This document shows positions 1 to 5,324 of a stretch of DNA of 6,872 nt, one piece after another; position 1 is the first letter of the stretch; each line of letters opens with the position of its first letter. The notes beneath the pieces were generated by a model, which made no database searches, had not been told where the DNA came from, and saw only the letters and a program-made list of their open reading frames with translations. The stretch is from NCBI GenBank assembly GCA_013362555.1, contig JABFVX010000187.1, positions 1-6,872 of the forward strand. Direction: 5' to 3'. Source of the stretch: Mycobacteriaceae bacterium (GTDB lineage Bacteria > Actinomycetota > Actinomycetes > Mycobacteriales > Mycobacteriaceae). The position numbers and the translations under genes are program-made.

Positions 1-776
1 GCTGGGCGTTCGGCACCGCAATTGCCGGCGTCGCCAAATGGCTGCCATTCCTGGTCAACGCCGTGTCGTATCTTTTGTGCTTGAGCACCTTGTCCGCGAT
101 GAGATTCGCGGACAAATCCGATGACGGCACGGCGGCGGGCGCTGCTCCGACCGGTATTCGCATGCTCGACGGGGGCCCGGTCGTCTGGCGCCACCCGTTC
201 CTGCGCACCACGACTCTCATCGCGGGGCTTGTCAGCATGATTGCCCAGATGGCCATACTGGTCATGCTCGTGCAGACGCGGGCAGGCGGCAGCCCGGCGT
301 GGGTGGTGGGCCTGGTGCTCGGGGCGGGCGGGCTCGGCGGCGTGATCGGTTCGGCGGTCGCACCCGGCCTGCTCCGGTTGTGCACCGTCGGGACCGTCGT
401 CCGCGGCGCGCTGTGGGTGTGGACCTGCTGCCTGCTGCCGTTCGCGTTCACCGCCGACCCGCGGGCCCTGACTGCGTGCTGGGGCGGCGTCGGCGTCGTC
501 GGAGCCGTGTTCGGGGTCGCCTTGACCACGGTGCGCATGCACATCGTGCCCGACGAGGTGCTCGGCCGGGCGTACGCCGCCATGGCCACCTGGAACGCGG
601 GCGCCGCGGCGGCAGGCCCGCTGGCAGGCGGATACCTGATTTCCTGGCTGGGCTTGGGACCGACCCGGATCATTCTTTCGGCCGCCATGTGTTGCACGGC
701 CGTGATCGGCCTCCATCCCTCGACGATTCACAGTTCCGATCTCTCGCGCCCCGAAACCGTGCCTGCGCCGTGCTGA
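1..776 (+). CDS. MFS transporter, C-terminal half (5' partial)
   Basis: Membrane efflux protein of the major facilitator superfamily, most like the EntS-type (MFS_3) exporters. The frame is open from base 3 to the TGA at 774-776, giving 257 visible residues. The true start lies upstream, and the GTG at 63 falls inside a predicted membrane helix, so it is not the start. Visible hydrophobic segments include PFLVNAVSYLLCL, the stretch around SMIAQMAILVMLV, the glycine-rich VVGLVLGAGGLGGVIGS, LWVWTCCLLPFAF, GVGVVGAVFGVAL and a last helix near RIILSAAMCC. The stretch IVPDEVLGRAYAA followed by a GPLAGG helix matches the conserved loop and helix 11 region of MFS_3 proteins. It lies 96 bases upstream of the peptide gene in the same direction, so export of the peptide product or self-resistance is possible but unproven. 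The family call is fairly sure; the substrate is unknown. Confidence 0.85.
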   Translation, partial: WAFGTAIAGVAKWLPFLVNAVSYLLCLSTLSAMRFADKSDDGTAAGAAPTGIRMLDGGPVVWRHPFLRTTTLIAGLVSMIAQMAILVMLVQTRAGGSPAWVVGLVLGAGGLGGVIGSAVAPGLLRLCTVGTVVRGALWVWTCCLLPFAFTADPRALTACWGGVGVVGAVFGVALTTVRMHIVPDEVLGRAYAAMATWNAGAAAAGPLAGGYLISWLGLGPTRIILSAAMCCTAVIGLHPSTIHSSDLSRPETVPAPC

Positions 777-825
777 CATCGTGCCGCGACCCGCCCCGGA
801 AATCGGCGGACTTCAGACCACAGCG

Positions 826-848
826 GTCGTCTTCGTCACGAAGACGAC
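826..848 (+). terminator. Perfect 10-bp stem-loop upstream of the peptide gene
   Basis: Bases 826-835 pair perfectly with 839-848 around a 3-base loop (TCA). The stem ends 12 bases before the peptide's Shine-Dalgarno site. It could terminate the transport gene, though no T-run follows. It could equally be a stabilising 5' UTR hairpin on the peptide mRNA. The structure is seen directly; the role is inferred. Confidence 0.5.
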
Positions 849-860
849 ATCGAAACGAGC

Positions 861-866
861 AAGGAG
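861..866 (+). promoter_or_regulatory. Strong Shine-Dalgarno site of the precursor peptide gene
   Basis: AAGGAG lies 6 bases before the ATG at 873. It is the best ribosome-binding site in the window. It supports the reality of this short gene and fits high production of a small peptide. Confidence 0.8.
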
Positions 867-872
867 ACAACG

Positions 873-1031
873 ATGGAAAGCCCGGTCCTCACCGAAGAAG
901 TAACCGACGACGACATCGAACGCCTGCTGGGTGGCGTCAGCCCGGCCCTGCGTTCGTCGATCAGGCGGCAGATGGCCTCGGCGTTGCACGCGCATCCCGC
1001 CGCCTTCCAGGCGTTCATCGACTACCAGTGA
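873..1031 (+). CDS. Putative RiPP precursor peptide (FxsA-like, FxDxx C-terminus), 52 aa
   Basis: Small gene with an ATG, a strong Shine-Dalgarno site and a stop at 1029-1031. The peptide has an acidic N-terminal part (residues 7-16, rich in Glu and Asp), then LLGG at 18-21, then a basic amphipathic stretch (about 26-41). It ends with AFQAFIDYQ. Residues 10-21 (VTDDDIERLLGG) resemble the double-glycine leader pattern: hydrophobic residues at -12, -7 and -4, Thr at -11, Asp at -8 and Gly-Gly at -2/-1. FxsA peptides, the known substrates of FxsB enzymes, end in FxSxx. Here Phe48-Ile-Asp50-Tyr-Gln has Phe at the same place (-5) and Asp where Ser is usual. Candidate crosslink triplets are F45-Q-A47 and F48-I-D50. 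The gene sits directly upstream of an FxsB-like maturase. The precursor role is inferred from size, C-terminus and position; the chemistry is unproven. Confidence 0.72.
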   Translation: MESPVLTEEVTDDDIERLLGGVSPALRSSIRRQMASALHAHPAAFQAFIDYQ

Positions 1032-1036
1032 CCGGC

Positions 1037-1057
1037 GCGCACATCGCTGATGTGCGC
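1037..1057 (+). terminator. Stem-loop A just after the precursor stop codon
   Basis: A perfect 9-bp stem (1037-1045 with 1049-1057) closes a 3-base GCT loop, starting 6 bases after the stop codon. No T-run follows. It could act as a partial terminator, or protect the 3' end of the peptide message so that the peptide is made in excess over its enzymes. Confidence 0.5.
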
Positions 1058-1065
1058 TGAAGCAG

Positions 1066-1094
1066 GCGGCCAGGCCGGAAAGCAGGCCTGCCGC
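1066..1094 (+). promoter_or_regulatory. Stem-loop B in the precursor-maturase spacer
   Basis: Bases 1066-1076 pair with 1085-1094 to give ten base pairs with one bulged C (1070) and an 8-base loop. The right arm lies largely within the perfect 10-bp palindrome GCAGGCCTGC at 1082-1091. It is the second of three consecutive stem-loops. In such G+C-rich DNA this one, with its bulge, is the least certain of the three. Confidence 0.35.
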
Positions 1095-1096
1095 AC

Positions 1097-1141
1097 TCCT
1101 GCGGTCCAGGTCGCGCCGACACCGCAGTCTGGACCGCAGGA
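1097..1141 (+). promoter_or_regulatory. Stem-loop C: perfect 13-bp inverted repeat
   Basis: Bases 1097-1109 (TCCTGCGGTCCAG) are exactly complementary to 1129-1141 (CTGGACCGCAGGA) around a 19-base loop. Inside the loop, GTCG (1110-1113) can pair with CGAC (1117-1120). A 13-bp perfect match in a non-coding spacer is unlikely by chance. It may be an RNA attenuator or terminator between peptide and enzymes, or a two-fold DNA operator for a regulator. No T-run follows. Confidence 0.55.
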
Positions 1142-1199
1142 CTCCACTGCCGCCGCCCGTTGCGCCGCACGGCGGCCGGCTATCCGTCTCAGTACCGTC

Positions 1200-1205
1200 G
1201 AGGTG
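1200..1205 (+). promoter_or_regulatory. Shine-Dalgarno site fixing the radical SAM start
   Basis: GAGGTG lies 5 bases before the ATG at 1211. It decides for this ATG over the upstream in-frame TTG at 1160, which has no comparable site and would add 17 residues of low-complexity sequence. Confidence 0.65.
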
Positions 1206-1210
1206 TCAAC

Positions 1211-2440
1211 ATGCCCGGTCAGACCTCAGGCCCTTGGCCCACAGTAGGTTTGGATGTGGGCGCCCTCCGCTCGTCCGGATGGCGGCCGCACCCGTTCAAC
1301 GAGTTCATCGTCAAGATTCACAGCAGGTGCAATCTCGCCTGCGACTACTGCTACATGTACGAATCGATCGACCAGAGTTGGCGCGACCAGCCGACAGTGA
1401 TGACCGAGCAGGTGTTCGCCGAAGCGTGCGACGGCATCGCCGATCATGTCGCCCGCCATGCGATCCCGGCCGTCAGCCTCGTGTTCCATGGCGGAGAACC
1501 GCTGCTGGCGGGCCACTCGCGGGTCGAGTACTTCGCCCGCCACGCCCGGCAGCGGCTCGGGCCGATCGCCGAGCTGCGGCTGGGAATGCAGTCGAACGGG
1601 GTGCTCATCGACGACGAGTTCCTCGACATCTGCGACCGGTGGGCCGTCACCGTCGGCGTCAGTCTCGACGGCGGCCGCGAAGCCCACGACCGCCACCGGA
1701 AGTGGCGGCGCGGCGCAGGCAGCTACGACGACGCGGCGCGGGGAGTGACGCGGTTGCGCGAGCACCGCAACCCCGCACTCTACGGCGGTCTGCTGTGCAC
1801 AGTCGATCTGGCCAACGATCCGCTGCAGACCTACGAGGACCTGCTCCGGTTCGACCCGCCGGCCCTCGACTTCCTGATGCCGCACGGCAACTGGCACACG
1901 CCGCCGCCCGGCAAGGAGCACGGCAACGACACCGCCCCGTACGCCGAGTGGCTCATACCGATATTCGACCGGTGGTACGACGCAGCGGCGCTGCCCACCC
2001 ACATCCGCATGTTCGACGACATCATTCACGCACTCATCGGCGGCAGGCCCCAGGGTGAACTGTTCGGCCTCGCTCCGATCCGGCTGGCCATCATCGAAAC
2101 CGACGGGACTCTGGAACAGGGCGATGCGCTCAAGTCCGCATACTCCGGCGCCACCCGCATCGCCGCCATCGCCGCGGCGGACACGGGACTCGGCGACCAC
2201 CTGAACCGCGCCCTGTGGGAGCCCGGGGTCATCGCCCGCCAGATCGGCGCCGCGGCGCTGAGCGACGCGTGCGTGTCGTGCCCGCTGGAAGACATCTGCG
2301 GCGGCGGCGACTACGTCCACCGGTACAGCGCGGACACCGGCTTCCGCAATCCGTCGATCTATTGCAGCGACCTGGCCGCGCTTATCCGGCACATCGGCGC
2401 CCGGCTCGACGACGACCTGGAGAAAGCAGCTGCCCGATGA
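1211..2440 (+). CDS. fxsB: FxsB-like radical SAM/SPASM peptide cyclophane synthase
   Basis: Cytoplasmic radical SAM enzyme of 409 residues that should modify the 52-residue peptide encoded upstream. The N-terminal LDVGALRSSGW and IVKIHSRCNLACDYCYMYE carry the CxxxCxxC motif (Cys40, Cys44, Cys47), which binds the SAM-cleaving 4Fe-4S cluster. HGGEP follows at 93-97 and a VSLDGGREAHDRHR segment further on. The FxsB-type stretch ETDGTLEQGDALKSAYSGA begins at 296. The SPASM-like C-terminus has Cys354, Cys357, Cys363 and Cys385 within CVSCPLEDICGGGDY...HRY...NPSIYC, a signature I associate with FxsB. Enzymes of this group join the ring of an aromatic residue to the beta-carbon of the residue two places on (three-residue cyclophane). 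FxsB relatives are often fused to a C-terminal HExxH domain; this one ends before it and the next gene supplies it, overlapping by 4 bases (ATGA). Family assignment is strong; the crosslinked residues are inferred. Confidence 0.9.
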   Translation: MPGQTSGPWPTVGLDVGALRSSGWRPHPFNEFIVKIHSRCNLACDYCYMYESIDQSWRDQPTVMTEQVFAEACDGIADHVARHAIPAVSLVFHGGEPLLAGHSRVEYFARHARQRLGPIAELRLGMQSNGVLIDDEFLDICDRWAVTVGVSLDGGREAHDRHRKWRRGAGSYDDAARGVTRLREHRNPALYGGLLCTVDLANDPLQTYEDLLRFDPPALDFLMPHGNWHTPPPGKEHGNDTAPYAEWLIPIFDRWYDAAALPTHIRMFDDIIHALIGGRPQGELFGLAPIRLAIIETDGTLEQGDALKSAYSGATRIAAIAAADTGLGDHLNRALWEPGVIARQIGAAALSDACVSCPLEDICGGGDYVHRYSADTGFRNPSIYCSDLAALIRHIGARLDDDLEKAAAR

Positions 2441-4260
2441 CCTCCGTCGACACCACCGATATCGACATGGCGACACTGGATCTCGGATCCGGGACCGGCT
2501 CCGCGGCGACGGTCGCGGCACTCGCGGGACAGGCCTTGCACGGCCGCTGGATTCTGCTGCAAGTGCTCGTGGCCACGCTCGGCGCGGACCGGCCCGACGA
2601 GGCGGGCGAGGCGGAGTCGGCACTGCGCGTGCTGGCCGACCTGCGCGACAGTGATCCCGACCTGGCCGCGGACCTGCTGGCGTACCCGCACCTCGGCAAC
2701 TGGCTGACACTGATCTTTCGGTGGCTGAACTTCGCCGACCACGCTGCCGCACAGGCGGTCCCGATGTGGGCCGACCTCGGCTACCTCCGGTGGATGGCGG
2801 CCAGCGGCGAGATCCTCGCCGGCCGGCCGGGGTCGGCTCGCGTGGTGGTGCGCGCGGGCGTGGTGATGCTGCCGCTGCTCGGCATGGCGAGGCTGAACGA
2901 GACGGGCGAGTGCGGGCACTGTCGGCTGAGCTGGTCGGCCGACGGCGTGCTGCGGTTCGACGACGGAGCCACGACCCGCGTCGTACATTCCCGCCTGCAG
3001 CGGCCGCAGCCGGCATGGTCGCCGCTGCGGCGCCTCGAGATCGCGGATTCGGCGCACCCAATCCACCTCGACGACCTCGATCCGTTTCGCGACCTCGACG
3101 TCGTTCTGCCCGAACAGTTCACCCCGGAGTCGGGTGAACTCGACCCCGCGGACGCGCTGTCCTGGGCCCGGTACTTCGATCTCGCCTGGCAACTGCTGCG
3201 CAGCGACTTTCCGCAGTACTACGCGCCGATGCGCGCCAGTCTGCGCATGGTCGTCCCGCTCACCGGCAAGCCGGAGAAGGTCGGGCAGAGCTGGACGTCG
3301 CCGACCGGTTTCGGCGCGATCTACGCGACCGCTCCCGCGGACGTCTGCAACCTGACCAATACCCTGATCCACGAGTTCCAGCACAACAAGTTCTCGCTGC
3401 TGGTCGACCAGGCGCAGCTGTTCGAGCCCGACGCCACGGCGCGCTTCTATGCGCCGTGGCGCGTCGACCCGCGCCCGATCTACGGGATCATGCACGGCAT
3501 CTACGCGTTCTTCGGGGTGACGGATTTCTGGCGCGTGCACCGCAAGGCGGCTTGTCATCGAAACATGCGCGCCGACTTGGAGTTCGAATGCGGACGACGC
3601 CAGATCGCCACGGCCATCCACGAAGTCGTTGCCTCGGGATTCCTCGCACCGGACGGAGAGAAGTTTCTGGCGCGCCTGGCGGATCGAATCGCGCCCTGGC
3701 AGTCCGAGGACATCTCCCCGCAGGTGCGCGATGTCGCCGCCGACGTCTCGGTGTGCCTGAGAGCCTTCTGGAGGGTGCGCAACCTCGCGATGTCTCCCGC
3801 CGACACGGCCGGTCTGGCAGACCTGGCGGCGCACGGGTCGCCGGTCGCCGATATCGCGCAGCCGCGCTTCGCGGACCAGGCGAGCATCCCGGCCTCCTAC
3901 CATCGGCTCACGCTGCCGCACGCGATGATGCGCCACGCCGCGGAGCCCGACCCGCTGCGCGACCGGGACGACGGCTCCGGCGACTTCGCCTGCATCACCG
4001 GAGATCTCACGCTCGCGGCGGAACGCTACCAACGACAGCTGCGTGACGACCCGATGCGGCCGCAGACCTGGGCCGGCCTGGCTTCGGCCTTGCCGCGGCT
4101 GCACGCGGCAGCCGACCTGTCGCTGCTGCGGGAACGGACAGAACTGGTGGCGGCGGCGTATGCCGCGCTGGCCGAGCGCGGAATCGGTTGCGACGTCGTC
4201 GATCTCGTCCAACGGCTCAGTCCGGCCGCAGGATCCCCCAGCGAACCAGGAGCGTCATGA
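2437..4260 (+). CDS. Stand-alone HExxH-motif peptide-modifying protein (putative alphaKG-dependent beta-hydroxylase)
   Basis: A 607-residue protein of the HEXXH-motif peptide-modification family. The motif HEFQH is at 312-316. It is followed by the family's RFYAPWRVDPRP (Arg342, Arg346) and HGIYAFFGVTDFWR (His353). A helical N-terminal region (about 25-115), including YPHLGNWLTLIFRWL, precedes it. Members of this family, some fused to radical SAM enzymes, have been shown to be iron/2-oxoglutarate peptide beta-hydroxylases rather than proteases. The likely role is beta-hydroxylation of a residue in the peptide core. A Cys159-Gly-His161-Cys162 cluster is an extra feature whose role I do not know. 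Residues 516-553 (GDLTLAAERYQRQL...DP...LASAL) look like a TPR unit and resemble one in the next protein. The start overlaps the preceding stop (ATGA), with GGAGAAAG 10 bases upstream. The family call is strong; the reaction here is inferred. Confidence 0.85.
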   Translation: MTSVDTTDIDMATLDLGSGTGSAATVAALAGQALHGRWILLQVLVATLGADRPDEAGEAESALRVLADLRDSDPDLAADLLAYPHLGNWLTLIFRWLNFADHAAAQAVPMWADLGYLRWMAASGEILAGRPGSARVVVRAGVVMLPLLGMARLNETGECGHCRLSWSADGVLRFDDGATTRVVHSRLQRPQPAWSPLRRLEIADSAHPIHLDDLDPFRDLDVVLPEQFTPESGELDPADALSWARYFDLAWQLLRSDFPQYYAPMRASLRMVVPLTGKPEKVGQSWTSPTGFGAIYATAPADVCNLTNTLIHEFQHNKFSLLVDQAQLFEPDATARFYAPWRVDPRPIYGIMHGIYAFFGVTDFWRVHRKAACHRNMRADLEFECGRRQIATAIHEVVASGFLAPDGEKFLARLADRIAPWQSEDISPQVRDVAADVSVCLRAFWRVRNLAMSPADTAGLADLAAHGSPVADIAQPRFADQASIPASYHRLTLPHAMMRHAAEPDPLRDRDDGSGDFACITGDLTLAAERYQRQLRDDPMRPQTWAGLASALPRLHAAADLSLLRERTELVAAAYAALAERGIGCDVVDLVQRLSPAAGSPSEPGAS

Positions 4261-5324
4261 CCACCTCCACCGCGAGCGGACAGCTGCTCGCCGCCTACAC
4301 CGACCTGTGCAGCGATGCCGGGCCCCTGCACGCCCGGGTGGCCGCCCACCTCGGCGCAAAGCTGCACGCGGGCGCCGACGTTCCCGCGAACCAAGCCATG
4401 CCGCCATTGCACCTGCGAATGTCGATCACACTCGACGAGCCCCGCGTGCCGTATCTGGAAAGTCCGTGCGACCTGCCTTCCGACGCGCGGTCGGCACCGT
4501 GGCAGGTGATGTGCGACCTGATCGAGGACTGGTCGGCGCTGGGTCCGGAACGCCGCCTCGACCTGGCCCGGGTTCTGGCGAAACTCGCCTTCTGGACGTT
4601 CTTGACCGATCTGCTGGGATCGGAGGAGCCCGCGGGCAGCTCCGCGGCGGAACTGGCCTTGTCCTATCTGGGCGCCATCGTCCGGTGCCAAGTCGATCCG
4701 ACGGACGCGGCCGCCGTGGCCCGGATCGCCGAGATCGGCGTCGCCCGGGCCACGAACGAGCAGCTGCCGCTGGAGACCCGGCTGGCATCCGCGGTCAACC
4801 TCACGGTTCACTACGCACGACGACAGCAACACGACGCGACCATGCGCGAATGGCATGCCTTTGCGGAAAGACTCTGGTCGTCCGGCGAAGCACGGGGTCT
4901 GCCCGCGGTTCTGCGCAGCGCCTATTGGCGCGGGGTCAGCTTCATTCCGTATCGCGCGGGCGATCACGCCACGACGGCCGAGATGCTCGACCGGGCCGAG
5001 GAGTGCGCCGCAGAGGCGCTGGAGCAGTCCTGCGACGACGACCGCGTCATCGCCCTGGAGAACTTCCACCCGCTGCTCGAGACCCGCGGCCGAGCAGCTT
5101 GGGACGCAGGCGATCTCGTGGTGGCGGAGTCGTACTACCGCAAGCTCGTGCGGCTCGATCCGCTCGATTCCAAGGCGCACATCCGGCTGGCGGAGTTCCT
5201 CCGCAAGTGCGGGCGGCACGCCGAGGCCCGAGACCAGTACCGCGACGCCGCGAATCTCGGTGCGCCCTGCACGTTCTTCGCGCGTGCGCGGGTGCGCGAG
5301 TACGCCGAAATGGAGTGCCGCTGA
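4257..5324 (+). CDS. TPR-containing protein of unknown function
   Basis: A 355-residue soluble protein with no signal peptide or membrane segment. I do not recognise the N-terminal two thirds. It is mainly helical, with LRMSITLDEPRVPYLESPCDLP near residues 45-70 and a Trp-containing stretch KLAFWTFLTDLLGSEE. The C-terminus has two TPR-like units. The first, at about 280-312, reads AAWDAGDLVVAESYYRKLVRLDP; the second, at about 313-345, reads HIRLAEFLRKCGRHAEARDQYRDA. TPRs bind other proteins or peptides. With translational coupling on both sides (ATGA overlap upstream, AGGAG 4 bases before the ATG, and a 10-base overlap downstream), a role as scaffold or peptide-binding partner of the modifying enzymes is reasonable. 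No catalytic motif is visible. It is clearly a real gene; its function is open. Confidence 0.8.
   Translation: MTTSTASGQLLAAYTDLCSDAGPLHARVAAHLGAKLHAGADVPANQAMPPLHLRMSITLDEPRVPYLESPCDLPSDARSAPWQVMCDLIEDWSALGPERRLDLARVLAKLAFWTFLTDLLGSEEPAGSSAAELALSYLGAIVRCQVDPTDAAAVARIAEIGVARATNEQLPLETRLASAVNLTVHYARRQQHDATMREWHAFAERLWSSGEARGLPAVLRSAYWRGVSFIPYRAGDHATTAEMLDRAEECAAEALEQSCDDDRVIALENFHPLLETRGRAAWDAGDLVVAESYYRKLVRLDPLDSKAHIRLAEFLRKCGRHAEARDQYRDAANLGAPCTFFARARVREYAEMECR

Noticed and set aside
873..1031. Lanthipeptide, lasso or thiopeptide precursor
   Set aside because: The peptide has no Cys, and no LanM/LanB, lasso B/C or YcaO-type enzyme is present. The maturase next to it is FxsB-like.
1160..1186. 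Possible promoter TTGCGC with 15-base spacer and TATCCG
   Set aside because: The spacer is short and both boxes are poor matches; one chance occurrence is expected in a spacer of this size.
1160..1210. Extension of the radical SAM gene to a TTG at 1160
   Set aside because: No ribosome site precedes it, the added residues are not family-like, and GAGGTG is well placed for the ATG at 1211.
1050..1247. 65-codon + strand frame in the spacer
   Set aside because: It covers the stem-loops and the start of the radical SAM gene in another frame, has no ribosome site, and its composition reflects the hairpins.
1226..3061. 611-codon open frame on the minus strand
   Set aside because: It lies opposite the radical SAM and HExxH genes. 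Its translation is low-complexity Arg/Ala/Pro sequence with no family motifs, an expected effect of high third-position GC.
3370..3384. HEFQH as a zinc metalloprotease motif
   Set aside because: The surrounding APWRxDPRP and HGIYAFFG segments and the radical SAM neighbour place it in the HExxH peptide-modification family rather than in a peptidase family.
2359..4212. 617-codon open frame on the minus strand
   Set aside because: It is antisense to the HExxH gene, has no recognisable domain, and is explained by codon bias of the real gene.
4043..5314. Long 5' extension of the LLM frame
   Set aside because: It runs through the TPR gene in another frame and translates to Arg/Pro-rich sequence. 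The homologous part begins only near FRFGV, just after the GTG at 5315.
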